A stretch of DNA of 64,000 bases from Actinomadura madurae (GCF_900115095.1 NZ_FOVH01000013.1:186001-250000); one strand, 5' to 3'; shown: positions 8,352-17,336, counted from the first letter of the stretch. Numbers and translations: made by a program. The notes: generated by a model not told the origin, from the letters alone.

Positions 8352-10961
8352 ATGCCCAACACGGACCAGCCCGATTACGACGTCATCGTGGTCGGCGCCG
8401 GCTTCGCTGGTATCTACGCGATCCACAAGTTCCGCGACCAGTTGGGCCTGCGGGTCCACGCCTATGACGTCGCGGCCGACGTCGGCGGAACGTGGTACTG
8501 GAACCGGTACCCCGGAGCCAGGGTCGACATCGAGAGCGTGCACTACTCCTACTCCTTCTCGGACGAATTGCAGCAGGAGTGGCACTGGACCGAGCGATAC
8601 CCCGCTCAGGCCGAGATTCTGCGCTACCTGCAGCACGTCGCGGATCGGTTCGACGTACGCAGGGACATCAGCTTCAACACGCGGATCGTCTCGGTGACGT
8701 GGGATGAGCAGGCGGACCTCTGGCGCGTCGTGACCGACGACGGCCGGACCGCCACCGCGCGGTACTTCGTCTCGGGCGCCGGCACCCTCTCCGTGCCCAA
8801 GAAGCCGGACTTCCCCGGGATCGAGACGTTCGCCGGGCAGGCGCTGCTGACGGGCAACTGGACCGAGGACGTCGACCTCGCCGGCAAACGCATCGGTGTC
8901 ATCGGTACCGGCTCGACCGGTATCCAGGTGATTCAGGACGTCGCCAAGTACGCCGGCGACCTCACCGTCTTCCAGCGCACTCCCAACTACATCACGCCGG
9001 TCGGGAACTACCCGACCGACCCGGCGGAGGAGGCGGACGAGAAGGCGAGGTACGCCGAGATCCGGGAAGCGGCCCGCAACCACTTCCTCGGCGTCCCCTA
9101 CGACGAGGTGCAGCCGTCGGCGAAGGCGGCCACCCCCGAGGAGCGGGAGGCGATCTTCAACGACCGCTGGGACCGGGGCGGGCTGCGGTTCTTCATCGAC
9201 AGCTTCGGCGACCTGCTGGTGGACGCCGAGTCCAACGAACTGGCCGCCGAGTTCATCCGCGCCAAGATCCGGGAGAAGGTCACGGACCCGGAGAAGGCCG
9301 CCGTGCTGACGCCCACGGACTACCCGTACGGCACCAAGCGACCGCCGCTGGAGATCGACTACTACGAGGCCTTCAACCGGGACGACGTGCACATCGTCGA
9401 CGTCAAGGCGAACCCGATCGACTCGGTCGTCCCGGAAGGCGTCCGGCTGGCCGACGGCACGGTCCACCCGCTCGACGTGCTCATCCTCGCCACGGGCTTC
9501 GACGTCCTCACCGGGCCGCTGCTGGCCCTGAACATCACCGGTCGCCGGGGCCTGCGCCTGGCCGACGCCTGGGCAGAGGGGCCCCGGACCTACCTCGGCC
9601 TGACCGTCCACGACTTCCCGAACCTGTTCACGGTCACCGGCCCGCAGAGCCCTTCGGTGCTGTACAACGCACCCCTCGGCATCGAGGACCACATCGACTA
9701 CATCGGCCGGATCATCGGGCGCATGCGCGAACACGGCCACACGGTCGTCGACCCGACGCTGCAGGCACAGGAGCAGTGGGTGACCGAGACCGACGCGATC
9801 GGGGCCATGACCCTCGTGCCCGAGACCCCTTCGTCGTACTACATGGGTGCGAACATCCCCGGCAAACCCCGCAAGATCCTGCCGTACGGCGGCGGTGCCC
9901 CCCGCTACCGGGCGATCAGCGACAACATCGAGCAGAACGGCTATCGCGGGTTCCGGTTCGCCGCCACGAGCGGCGGCCTGGACTCCGCCGGCAGCGCGCC
10001 CGCGCTCGACCCGTCGGTGGCATTCCTCGTGGAGGCCCTCAAACAGCAGGGCTACGCCGGATTCCGCGACGCGGGTGTCGACGGCACGCGAGCGGTGGTG
10101 GAGTCCTTCGCCGATCTACAGGCGCCGAAGAAGGAGGTCGCCGAGATCTCCGACCACGCCTATGGTCCCGATCCCGCGCACCGGCTGCGGATCTACCGCC
10201 CGGAGCCCGGGGCGACGGGCCTTCCCGTGGTCGTCTACGTCCACGGCGGCGGCTTCGTCGGCGGCAGCCTCGACGTCGCGGACGAGGTGGCCCGCGACCT
10301 CGCCGTCCGCACCGGTGCCGTCGTCGTGTCGGCGACCTACCGGCGCGCGCCGGAACACCGCTTCCCCGCCGCGCACGACGACGTCTACGCGGCACTGCGC
10401 TGGACGGCCGGCACCATCGCCGAGCACGGAGGCGATCCCGCGCGCATCGCGCTGGCGGGAGACTCCGCCGGCGGCAATCTCGCGGCCGGAGCGGCGCTGC
10501 GCGCGGTCCAGGACGCCGTGCCGCTGAGCGCGCTGCTGCTGATCTACCCGCTGGTGAACGCCGCCATCGCGACGCCCTCACGCGAGCGGTTCGCCACCGG
10601 TTACCTGATCGAGCTCGACGATCTGGCCTGGTGCGGCGAGCAGTATGTGAGCGGCGCCGACGACCTCGCCGACCCGCGGCTGGCGCTCGACACGGCCGAT
10701 CTGGCCGGGCTGCCGCCGACGTTCGTCATCACCAACGAGCTCGACACCCTGCGGGACGAGGCCGAGCTGCTCGGCAAGCTGCTGACCAAGGCGGGCGTGG
10801 ATGCGACGGTACGGCGGTTCGACGGCCTCGCGCACGGCGTTTACTGGACATCCCTGGCCGTTTCCCGCAGCGTGGAACAGCGCGCCGCCGCGGCGGAATT
10901 CCTGGTGGCCCATCTCGCGCCCGCCCGGCCGTCGGCCGCCGGCGCCGCCTCGCCCGTCTGA
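8352..10961 (+). CDS. Baeyer-Villiger-type flavin monooxygenase fused to a GDXG esterase/lactonase
   Basis: One uninterrupted 869-residue frame joins two enzymes. Residues 1 to about 540 are a class B flavin monooxygenase: FAD loop VVGAGFAGIY, PGARVDIES, second Rossmann loop GTGSTGIQVIQD, and ATGFD. The Baeyer-Villiger fingerprint is degenerate: FAGQALLTGNWT at 160-171 has Leu166 in place of the signature His and Thr171 in place of Pro/Asp. Residues about 610-869 are an HSL-family hydrolase with H631GGG, GDSAGG (Ser705), Asp798 and His828. Between them is a linker of about 70 residues. Ketone oxygenation to an ester or lactone followed by hydrolysis could occur in one protein. GAGGAG at 8341-8346 fixes ATG 8352. 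Confidence 0.88.
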   Translation: MPNTDQPDYDVIVVGAGFAGIYAIHKFRDQLGLRVHAYDVAADVGGTWYWNRYPGARVDIESVHYSYSFSDELQQEWHWTERYPAQAEILRYLQHVADRFDVRRDISFNTRIVSVTWDEQADLWRVVTDDGRTATARYFVSGAGTLSVPKKPDFPGIETFAGQALLTGNWTEDVDLAGKRIGVIGTGSTGIQVIQDVAKYAGDLTVFQRTPNYITPVGNYPTDPAEEADEKARYAEIREAARNHFLGVPYDEVQPSAKAATPEEREAIFNDRWDRGGLRFFIDSFGDLLVDAESNELAAEFIRAKIREKVTDPEKAAVLTPTDYPYGTKRPPLEIDYYEAFNRDDVHIVDVKANPIDSVVPEGVRLADGTVHPLDVLILATGFDVLTGPLLALNITGRRGLRLADAWAEGPRTYLGLTVHDFPNLFTVTGPQSPSVLYNAPLGIEDHIDYIGRIIGRMREHGHTVVDPTLQAQEQWVTETDAIGAMTLVPETPSSYYMGANIPGKPRKILPYGGGAPRYRAISDNIEQNGYRGFRFAATSGGLDSAGSAPALDPSVAFLVEALKQQGYAGFRDAGVDGTRAVVESFADLQAPKKEVAEISDHAYGPDPAHRLRIYRPEPGATGLPVVVYVHGGGFVGGSLDVADEVARDLAVRTGAVVVSATYRRAPEHRFPAAHDDVYAALRWTAGTIAEHGGDPARIALAGDSAGGNLAAGAALRAVQDAVPLSALLLIYPLVNAAIATPSRERFATGYLIELDDLAWCGEQYVSGADDLADPRLALDTADLAGLPPTFVITNELDTLRDEAELLGKLLTKAGVDATVRRFDGLAHGVYWTSLAVSRSVEQRAAAAEFLVAHLAPARPSAAGAASPV

Positions 10962-10982
10962 CTCGCCACCGGAGGTACGCGC

Positions 10983-12512
10983 GTGTACTACCCCCTGACG
11001 GTCCAGGACTTCCTCGACCGAGCCGAGCACGTCTACCCGGACCGGACCGGGATCGTGGACGAACCCGATCAGCCCGCGCCGCCGCTGCCCGCGCTCACGT
11101 ACCGGGAGATCGCCGAGCACGCTCGCGCGCAGGCGGCGTTCCTCGACTCGCTGGACGTGCCGGTCGGCGGACGGGTCGCCGTCATCTCGCAGAACTCATC
11201 GCGGCTGTTCACGTCGTTCTTCGGCGTGCCGGCGTACGGGCGCATCCTCGTGCCGATCAACTTCCGCCTGGCGCGACCGGAGATCGAGTACATCGTGAGT
11301 CACAGCGGGGCGGACGTCGTCTACGCCGACCCGTCCCTGAAGGACGCGCTCGCCACGCTGGACGTCAAGCACAGGTTCCTGCTGGGCGACGACGAGTCGA
11401 TGTTCCTGCACGGCGTCGAACCACGGCCCTGGGACAGGCCCGACGAAGCGGCCACCGCCTCGATCAACTACACGTCGGGCACCACGGCCCGGCCCAAGGG
11501 CGTCCAGCTGACCCATCGGAACCTGTGGCTGAACGCCGTGGTGTTCGGCATGCACACGACCATCAGCGATCGCGATGTGTACCTGCACACGCTGCCGATG
11601 TTCCACTGCAACGGATGGGGCATGCCGTTCGCCATGACGGGCGTCGGAGCCCAGCACATCGTGCTGCGGCAAATCGACGGCGGCGAGATCCTGCGCCGCG
11701 TCGACGAGCACGGCGTGACCCTCATGTGCGCCGCCCCCGCGGTGCTGAACGCGGTACTCGACGCGCTTCCGTCCTGGCAGGGCGAGGTTCCAGGACGTGA
11801 CCGGGTCAGGGTCGTCTGCGCCGGGGCGCCGCCGCCGAGCAGGACCATCCAACGGGTCATCGATGACCTCGGCTGGGAGTTCATCCAGATCTACGGCCTG
11901 ACCGAGACGTCGCCCCTGCTCACGATCAACCGCGGCCGGGCCGAGTGGGACGGGCTGCCGTCGATCGAGCGGGCCAGGAGGCTCTCCCGCGCGGGCGTTC
12001 CGGCGCTGGGCGTGCAGATCAAGGTCGACTCGACCGGGGAGCTGCTCGCCGCCACGAACCACAACCTGGACGGCTACTGGAACCAGCCGGAGGAGACCGC
12101 GCGGGCACAGGCCGGCGGCTGGTTCCACACCGGCGACGGGGGAGTCGTCGACGACGAGGGCTACGTCGTCATCAGCGACCGGAAGAAGGACGTCATCATC
12201 AGCGGCGGCGAGAACGTCAGCTCGATCGAGGTCGAGGACGCGCTGATGTCGCACCCCGCCGTACGGGAGGTCGCCGTCATCGGTATCCCGGACGACACAT
12301 GGGGCGAGCTGGTCACGGCACTCGTGGTGACCGACGGCTCGGAGGCGACGGCGGACGATCTGATCGCGCACTGCCGTACTCGGCTCGCCGGCTACAAGTG
12401 CCCGAAGCGGGTCGACTTCGTCGAGCACCTCGCGCGGACCGCCACCGGCAAGCTGCAGAAGTTCAAGCTGCGCGAGCCCTACTGGGCCGGGCACACCCGC
12501 AAGGTCAACTGA
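10983..12512 (+). CDS. Acyl-CoA ligase (AMP-binding family)
   Basis: The 509-residue protein is an ANL-superfamily acyl-CoA synthetase. NYTSGTTARPKGVQLTHRN is the ATP P-loop. QIYGLTETSP is the A5 motif, GWFHTGDGGV the A7 motif, ISDRKKDVIISGGENVSSIE the hinge and A8, and the catalytic Lys is in TATGKLQKF. It starts at GTG after GGAGG (10971-10975), 21 bases after the monooxygenase-esterase, so the two are likely co-transcribed. It would activate the acid freed by the esterase for beta-oxidation. Its acid substrate is not readable. A perfect hairpin follows the stop. Confidence 0.88.
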   Translation: MYYPLTVQDFLDRAEHVYPDRTGIVDEPDQPAPPLPALTYREIAEHARAQAAFLDSLDVPVGGRVAVISQNSSRLFTSFFGVPAYGRILVPINFRLARPEIEYIVSHSGADVVYADPSLKDALATLDVKHRFLLGDDESMFLHGVEPRPWDRPDEAATASINYTSGTTARPKGVQLTHRNLWLNAVVFGMHTTISDRDVYLHTLPMFHCNGWGMPFAMTGVGAQHIVLRQIDGGEILRRVDEHGVTLMCAAPAVLNAVLDALPSWQGEVPGRDRVRVVCAGAPPPSRTIQRVIDDLGWEFIQIYGLTETSPLLTINRGRAEWDGLPSIERARRLSRAGVPALGVQIKVDSTGELLAATNHNLDGYWNQPEETARAQAGGWFHTGDGGVVDDEGYVVISDRKKDVIISGGENVSSIEVEDALMSHPAVREVAVIGIPDDTWGELVTALVVTDGSEATADDLIAHCRTRLAGYKCPKRVDFVEHLARTATGKLQKFKLREPYWAGHTRKVN

Positions 12513-12516
12513 ACCG

Positions 12517-12555
12517 GCGGCGGGCGCGGACACCGGCGGTGTCCGCGCCCGCCGC
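12517..12555 (+). terminator. Strong hairpin terminator after the ligase
   Basis: An 18-bp perfect stem (12517-12534 with 12538-12555) closes a GGC loop, starting four bases after the ligase stop. There is no T run, as is common in actinomycete terminators. It ends the monooxygenase-ligase unit before the next promoter element. Confidence 0.7.
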
Positions 12556-12575
12556 TGCCTGAACGACCATCCGCC

Positions 12576-12603
12576 GTTGCTTCATCTGAAGACCTGAGTC
12601 TCG
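12576..12603 (+). promoter_or_regulatory. Shared upstream element of the Rieske oxygenase gene (site 2)
   Basis: GTTGCTTCATCTGAA followed after four bases by TGAGTCTCG is repeated exactly at 21865-21892 before an amidohydrolase gene. Read on the other strand it contains TTCAGATGAAGCAA, a variant of the TTCAGA-N4-TGAA palindrome. The conserved part is longer than the palindrome, so promoter sequence is probably included. Confidence 0.6.
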
Positions 12604-12669
12604 CATCCTCGCAGTTGGGAGGCGATTCTCGGTCTCAGCGGGTGATTTCGACAGAGAGGACCGACCGAG

Positions 12670-13998
12670 ATGACTCAGCCCACGAAGTCCACCACCGGGT
12701 ACTACCGCAGTCCCTCGCCGGAGGTGGGGGTCGCTGAGCGGTACACCTCGCCGGAATACCTGGCTCTGGAGTACGAGCGGCTCTGGCCGTACGTCTGGCA
12801 GATCGCCTGCCACGTCGACGAGATCCCGAACGGCGGGGACTACCTCGAGTACGAGATCGGCCGCGAGTCGATCCTGATCGTCCGGCTCGCCGACGGCCGG
12901 CTCAAGGCGTTCCACAACGCCTGCCAGCACCGCGGGATGCGGCTCAAGACGGGCCGCGGCAACGCGACCGAACTGCGCTGCCGCTCCCACGCGTGGTGCT
13001 GGAACCTCGACGGCTCGCTGAAGGAGGTCATCGACCCGCAGGACTTCGACCCGGCCGCCATCGACCCCGACCGGCTCGGACTGCCGGAGGTCCAGATCGA
13101 CACCTGGTCCGGGCTCGTCTTCGTCAACATGGACGCGGCCGCACCGCCCTTGCAGGACTTCCTGGGCGTCGTACCGGACAGGGTCGCGCATTTCCGGATG
13201 GGGGACATGCGGCTGCTCTCGAAGGTCACGACCAAGATCGCCTGCAACTGGAAGCTGGCGCACGAGGCCTTCGTCGAGACCTATCACGCGATAGGCACGC
13301 ACCCGCAGGCGCTTCGCTACGTGGACGACACGTCGCTCGAATACGAGCAGCACGGCATCCACGGCATGCACCGCTTCGGGCCGCAGGCGATGGGGTCGCC
13401 CAGCAAGCGCCTCGACGCCGACGACCTCGACCGCGGGGACATCCTCCTCGCGGCAGTGGCGGAACTCGCTTCCGCCAACCTCTACCGTGACGAGGAAGTC
13501 GAGGCGATGCGGGCGCTGGTCCCCGTCGTGAACGCACTGCCCGAGGACGCCTCGATGACCGAGTTCTTCGCGAACCTGCGTCGCGAGGAGGCGAAGGCCA
13601 ACGGCGTCGATCTCTCGGCGTACAGCGACCGCGACATCGCACTGGGACCGCTGTGGAACCTGTTCCCGAACATCACGATCCCCTGCAACGCGGGCAACAT
13701 CCTGGTCTTCAGATGGCGCCCGGACGGCCTGAACCCGGAGTCGTGCTACTGGGACAAGTACGAGCTCAAGTTCGTCGGTCAGGGCCAGGAGGCACCCGAG
13801 CCCAATTTCGTTCAGGTCGACGACTGGCGCGACTACCGGCACTGGGGCGTCGTCCTGGAGCAGGACCTGACCAACCTCCCGATCTGGCAGCTGGGCGTCC
13901 GGACGCGAGGATTCTCCGGCCCGATCTGGGGGCGCCCCGACGGCAACGTCGCGAACATGCACCGGGTCTTGGGCGAGTACCTTGCGAAGGAGCGCTGA
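12670..13998 (+). CDS. Rieske non-haem iron oxygenase, large subunit
   Basis: A 442-residue ring-hydroxylating-type oxygenase. The Rieske [2Fe-2S] ligands are Cys85-x-His87 in CQHRG and Cys104-x2-His107 in CRSHAW. The mononuclear iron is held by His206 and His211 in ETYHAIGTH, plus an Asp near 398 (EQDLTNLPIWQ). The C-terminal catalytic domain fills the rest. It would insert oxygen into an aromatic or alicyclic substrate using electrons from the ferredoxin just downstream. No beta subunit or reductase gene is nearby, so a reductase must come from elsewhere. It is preceded by AGAGGA and by regulatory site 2. Confidence 0.9.
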   Translation: MTQPTKSTTGYYRSPSPEVGVAERYTSPEYLALEYERLWPYVWQIACHVDEIPNGGDYLEYEIGRESILIVRLADGRLKAFHNACQHRGMRLKTGRGNATELRCRSHAWCWNLDGSLKEVIDPQDFDPAAIDPDRLGLPEVQIDTWSGLVFVNMDAAAPPLQDFLGVVPDRVAHFRMGDMRLLSKVTTKIACNWKLAHEAFVETYHAIGTHPQALRYVDDTSLEYEQHGIHGMHRFGPQAMGSPSKRLDADDLDRGDILLAAVAELASANLYRDEEVEAMRALVPVVNALPEDASMTEFFANLRREEAKANGVDLSAYSDRDIALGPLWNLFPNITIPCNAGNILVFRWRPDGLNPESCYWDKYELKFVGQGQEAPEPNFVQVDDWRDYRHWGVVLEQDLTNLPIWQLGVRTRGFSGPIWGRPDGNVANMHRVLGEYLAKER

Positions 13999-14008
13999 CG
14001 CGCCGCCG

Positions 14009-14347
14009 ATGGCCTCGCCGACCGTTCGGGTGGAGCCCTCCGGCATCGTCTTCGAGGCGGAGCCCGGCGAGGCCGTCATGCACGCCGCCGTGCGCCAGGG
14101 CTACCGATGGCCGACGCTGTGCCACGGCGAGGGAAGCTGCACGATCTGCCACTTCGAGGTGATCGGCGAGGCGGCGGGGCTGGCGCCTCCCTCGTCGGCC
14201 GAGAGCGATTCCCTGCGGAACTGCGGGGCATCGCAGTGGTGTGCGGGCGAGCTGCGGCTCGCCTGCCAGGCCCGGGTGCTCGGCGACGTCGTCGTCCGCA
14301 AGAAGGGCGTCCGGCCGCTGGACACCCCGGGAGGGGCCAGGCGGTGA
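14009..14347 (+). CDS. [2Fe-2S] ferredoxin, plant type
   Basis: The 112-residue protein is a small plant-type ferredoxin. Three cluster ligands are in CHGEGSCTIC (Cys-x5-Cys-x2-Cys, where x4-x2 is more usual) and the fourth in LACQARV about 30 residues on. It starts 10 bases after the Rieske oxygenase and almost certainly feeds electrons to it. ATG 14009 has no clear ribosome site; a TTG at 13982 in the same frame is possible, and translation may be coupled. It is the last gene of its unit; the next gene reads the other way. Confidence 0.83.
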   Translation: MASPTVRVEPSGIVFEAEPGEAVMHAAVRQGYRWPTLCHGEGSCTICHFEVIGEAAGLAPPSSAESDSLRNCGASQWCAGELRLACQARVLGDVVVRKKGVRPLDTPGGARR

Positions 14348-14360
14348 GAACGGCGGCTGG

Positions 14361-15161
14361 TCAGCGAGCGGTCCAGCCGCCGTCGACGGCGATCACCTGA
14401 CCGGTGATGAACGTGCCGGCGTCGCCGGCGAGCAGCAGCAGCGCTCCCAGCAGCTCGTTCGGGTCGCCGGTGCGCGCCATCGGCGTGTTGCGCGTGACGT
14501 AGTCGTTGCCCGGCCCGTCCATGAGCTCGGTGGTCAGCTCGCTGGGGAAGAACCCGGGCGCGATCGCGTTGACCCGGACGCCGCGCCGCGCCCACTGGAC
14601 GGCCAGTTCGCGGGTGAGGCTGATGAGGGCGCCTTTGGACGCGCAGTAGCTCGCCTGCCGGTTGGGGCTCGCGGCCACCAGTCCCAGGATGGACGCGACG
14701 TTGATGATGCTGCCCCGGCCTGCGTCGAGCATCGGCCGGGCGAGCAGCTGGGTGAGCCTGAAGGTGCCGTGCACATTGACGTTCATGACGTATCCGAAGT
14801 CGGACATCGATTCGTCCTCGGCGCGACCCGGCACGCTCGTGCCCGCGTTGTTCACCAGGACGTCCAAGGCGCCGGCCTCGCCGTTGATCCGGGCCGCCGC
14901 TTCGGCGACGGAGTCCTCGTCGGAGACGTCGCACGCGACCGCGGTGAGGCCCGGATGCCGGGCGCACAGGTCGTTCAGCCTGTCCACGCGGCGTGCCGCG
15001 ACGTAGACCGATGCCCCGGCGTTCCGCAGCGCGATCGCGAAGTTCACGCCGAGGCCGCTCGACGCTCCGGTGACGAGAGCGGTCCTGCCTGTCAGATCGA
15101 AGAGCTCCGCCGGGCCCGGGACCTTCTCGTCGGCGACGGTGTCGTGTGCGGCGGCGGTCAC
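14361..15161 (-). CDS. SDR-family dehydrogenase
   Basis: A 266-residue classical SDR: VTGASSGLG cofactor loop, ARR after strand 2 (basic, suggesting NADP), NNAG, and catalytic Tyr-x3-Lys in SYCASK. The C-terminal QVIAVDGGW is typical. Its GTG start overlaps the stop of the TetR gene (TCAC on the plus strand), so the two are translationally coupled. It is convergent with the ferredoxin gene, 13 bases away. It probably interconverts an alcohol and ketone in the same pathway, for instance making the ketone that the monooxygenase uses (inference). Confidence 0.85.
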   Translation of the reverse strand: MTAAAHDTVADEKVPGPAELFDLTGRTALVTGASSGLGVNFAIALRNAGASVYVAARRVDRLNDLCARHPGLTAVACDVSDEDSVAEAAARINGEAGALDVLVNNAGTSVPGRAEDESMSDFGYVMNVNVHGTFRLTQLLARPMLDAGRGSIINVASILGLVAASPNRQASYCASKGALISLTRELAVQWARRGVRVNAIAPGFFPSELTTELMDGPGNDYVTRNTPMARTGDPNELLGALLLLAGDAGTFITGQVIAVDGGWTAR

Positions 15162-15889
15162 CGGGCGGCCCCGGTGAGCACACGTGCCGCGGTCCTGACC
15201 CACAGATCCGCCGACAACCCGGCAAGCATCATTTCCGGTGCCCTCTGTTCGACCTTCAGTTCTTCCCGTCCGGCGATCAGCGCCCGGGTGGCGAACGCCG
15301 CGTTGTCAGCGGCGGCGCGGAACGGGTCGTCGCTGCCGGTGAAGGAGCCCGTCCGAAGGAACGCGGCATATCCGTGAGTGACCGCCGCGACACCGACGAC
15401 CAGTCGCAGAGTCAGTTCCGGGGACGACTCTTCGAGCGTTCGCGCGGGAACGACGAACGCCTCGACCACTGGGAGCATCGCCTCGGCGAGTTCGACGTTG
15501 CCCGGGAAGAAGACCTCCTTGGCGTACAGAGTGTCGAACAGGGCCGGGTACTCGGCGGCGAACCGCACGTATCCCCGGGCCAGCAGCGCGAGATGCTCGA
15601 CTGGATCCGCCTGCTCGACGGCGGCCGGACTCAGGAGCGTGGCGAGGGTTTCGCAACCCCGCACCGCGACGGCGGTGAGCAGCGCGCCGCGGTCGGCGAA
15701 ATGCCGGTAGGGAGCGCCCACCGTCACGTTCAGTCGCCGGCACGCCTCCGCCATGGAGAACCCGGATACTCCGGATGTCCCGATCATCTCGACGGCGACG
15801 TCGATGAGGGCGTCGCGCAGGTTGCCATGGTGATAGGCCCCGCGCTTGGACCCGGCTGGTGCGCGTTGCGCTCTCCCTGACTTGGCCAC
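15158..15889 (-). CDS. TetR-family regulator
   Basis: A 243-residue TetR protein. The N-terminal helix-turn-helix runs from about 20 to 66 (YHHGNLRDALIDVAVEMI, then VGAPYRHFADRGALLTAVA, the recognition helix with the family's YRHF). The long helical C-terminal domain should bind the inducer. It starts at GTG 15889 and is co-transcribed with the SDR. A TTCA-N6-TGAA palindrome lies 43 bases upstream at 15932-15945. Because the same element stands before five other units of this cluster, this protein is the leading candidate for its binder. The tandem IclR genes on the other side are rivals. Confidence 0.87.
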   Translation of the reverse strand: MAKSGRAQRAPAGSKRGAYHHGNLRDALIDVAVEMIGTSGVSGFSMAEACRRLNVTVGAPYRHFADRGALLTAVAVRGCETLATLLSPAAVEQADPVEHLALLARGYVRFAAEYPALFDTLYAKEVFFPGNVELAEAMLPVVEAFVVPARTLEESSPELTLRLVVGVAAVTHGYAAFLRTGSFTGSDDPFRAAADNAAFATRALIAGREELKVEQRAPEMMLAGLSADLWVRTAARVLTGAAR

Positions 15890-15931
15890 CCGGCCATGTT
15901 ACTGACGCGCCGTGGCCGCCCTCGTGCTCGA

Positions 15932-15945
15932 TTCATCCATCTGAA
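15932..15945. promoter_or_regulatory. TTCAGA-type palindrome, site 3 (TetR/IclR divergent region)
   Basis: TTCATCCATCTGAA reads TTCAGATGGATGAA on the other strand, with perfect TTCA/TGAA arms. It lies between the TetR gene and the divergent IclR genes, where an autoregulatory operator would be expected. Confidence 0.65.
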
Positions 15946-15975
15946 AACCCGGGCCGGAGGACCCGGAACTTTAGC

Positions 15976-16004
15976 TTGTACGTAATGTAAATGACTCTTA
16001 CACT
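15976..16004 (+). promoter_or_regulatory. Probable promoter of the IclR pair
   Basis: TTGTAC at 15976-15981 and TACACT at 15999-16004 are separated by 17 bases and resemble a sigma-70-type promoter. The expected start near 16011 leaves a leader of about 48 bases with GGAGG before the ATG at 16059. Confidence 0.5.
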
Positions 16005-16058
16005 CCGATGTACACCAAATCTGAGAACCATCGAACATGGTGAGCGTCGGAGGCGACG

Positions 16059-16340
16059 ATGGCGAGTGAAAAGCAGTCGATGGTGCGTTCTCTCCAGCGC
16101 GGGCTGCAGCTGATGAACGCCGTCGGGGAGCAGGGTCCGGTGCATGCCAAGCAACTCGCGCGCCACACGGGCGTGCCCCTGGCGACCGTCTATCACCTGC
16201 TTCGCACGCTGCTGCACGACCGATACGTCGTGCGCCTCGGAGACGGCTCGTACGTGCTCGGCCCAGCGCTCCACGCCGCCCACGGTGGCAGCACCCGGTA
16301 CGCGGTCGCCGCCATGGATGCGAAACGATGCGAGATCTGA
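16059..16340 (+). CDS. Stand-alone IclR-type winged-helix protein
   Basis: This complete 93-residue gene encodes only the DNA-binding half of an IclR protein. MVRSLQRGLQLMNAV, then TGVPLATVYHLLRTL (recognition helix) and a wing ending GSYVLGPAL are all present, and the effector domain is absent. GGAGG at 16049-16053 stands five bases before the ATG. Its end overlaps the start of the full-length IclR gene by 13 bases, so both are made together. The two domains are clearly alike, for example SLQRGL, EQGP and YHLLRTL. It may be a relic of a duplicated gene or a working accessory repressor or dimer modulator; the intact ribosome site argues for expression. Confidence 0.75.
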   Translation: MASEKQSMVRSLQRGLQLMNAVGEQGPVHAKQLARHTGVPLATVYHLLRTLLHDRYVVRLGDGSYVLGPALHAAHGGSTRYAVAAMDAKRCEI

Positions 16341-17137
16341 TCCTGGAGACCGAGACCCCCGCGACGGCAGGTGACGATGCCGACGGGCTCGCGGGGCGGG
16401 GCCTCACCCTCATCCAGAGCCTCCAACGTGGGCTTCGCCTGGTCGAGGCCGTCGTGGAGCAGGGGCCGATGACGGCCCGGACCTTGAGCAAGGCCACCGG
16501 GCTCGGCATGCCCACGACCTACCACTTGCTGCGCACACTGGTGTACGAGGGCTATCTGGAACGACGGGCCGGCGGCTTCTATGCGCTGGGCCCCCAGTTC
16601 CACTCCACCGCGGAACTCGAACGGCAGGCCCGCACCGTGCGTGTGCTGCGGGAGACGACCTCGCAGCTGCGGGACCTGACCAACGCCACCGCCGCGGTCG
16701 CCGAACTGGACGGCCGGGACGTCCTCCTGACGCACCTGTCACCGAGCCCGAAGGGGCCCGCTCCGGACCTGTGGGTGGGCATGCGCCTGCCGATGCACGC
16801 CACGGCGCTCGGCAAGGCCGTGCTGAGGCAACTGGATCCGGCGCGTCGCGACGAACTCCTCACCGCCGAACCGCTCGCCCGATACACCGCGCGGACGATA
16901 GCGGACCCGCTCCAGCTCATGCGGGAGTTGGCCGGCTCGCCGATCGCCCACAGCCGGGATCAGTACCTCTACGGCATTTCATGCATCGCCGTGCCGCTCC
17001 GCGGTCTGCGATCGCCGTCCGCGCTGTCCCTCTGCTTCCACAGCGGCCTGACGCCGCGCCGCCGGCTGCGGCTTGAGAGGGCGCTGGTGGAGACCGTCGA
17101 GGACCTCACCTGCCTGTCGGGCCCGGAGGCGGTGTGA
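16328..17137 (+). CDS. IclR-family regulator, full length
   Basis: A 269-residue IclR protein. The winged helix (about 28-95) has SLQRGLRLVEAV, GLGMPTTYHLLRTL and a GFYALGP wing. The effector domain (about 105-262) has the conserved HATALGKAVL stretch and a C-terminal SALSLCFHSG. IclR proteins act as activators or repressors responding to aromatic acids or acyl intermediates. It is coupled to the small IclR-like gene before it, and both stand divergent from the TetR gene in the middle of the ketone/aromatic cluster, so pathway control is likely. About 35 residues precede the helix-turn-helix, slightly longer than usual. Confidence 0.88.
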   Translation: MRDLILETETPATAGDDADGLAGRGLTLIQSLQRGLRLVEAVVEQGPMTARTLSKATGLGMPTTYHLLRTLVYEGYLERRAGGFYALGPQFHSTAELERQARTVRVLRETTSQLRDLTNATAAVAELDGRDVLLTHLSPSPKGPAPDLWVGMRLPMHATALGKAVLRQLDPARRDELLTAEPLARYTARTIADPLQLMRELAGSPIAHSRDQYLYGISCIAVPLRGLRSPSALSLCFHSGLTPRRRLRLERALVETVEDLTCLSGPEAV

Positions 17138-17336
17138 CCGCCGTAACCAGTGCAGGCCAGGCGGAGCATGACCACGTTGACGACTAATCGCCATCTGAGA
17201 TCGGGTCCCTTGTCGCTCCTCGCCGGCGCGGCGCACTCTTGGTCGCGGAGCGAATGACCGTCGCCGCGGCCATCGAGCCCGGCGGCGACCACGATACGCG
17301 CCGTGCTGATGGACGACCTGAGAGGGGAACGCGCGA

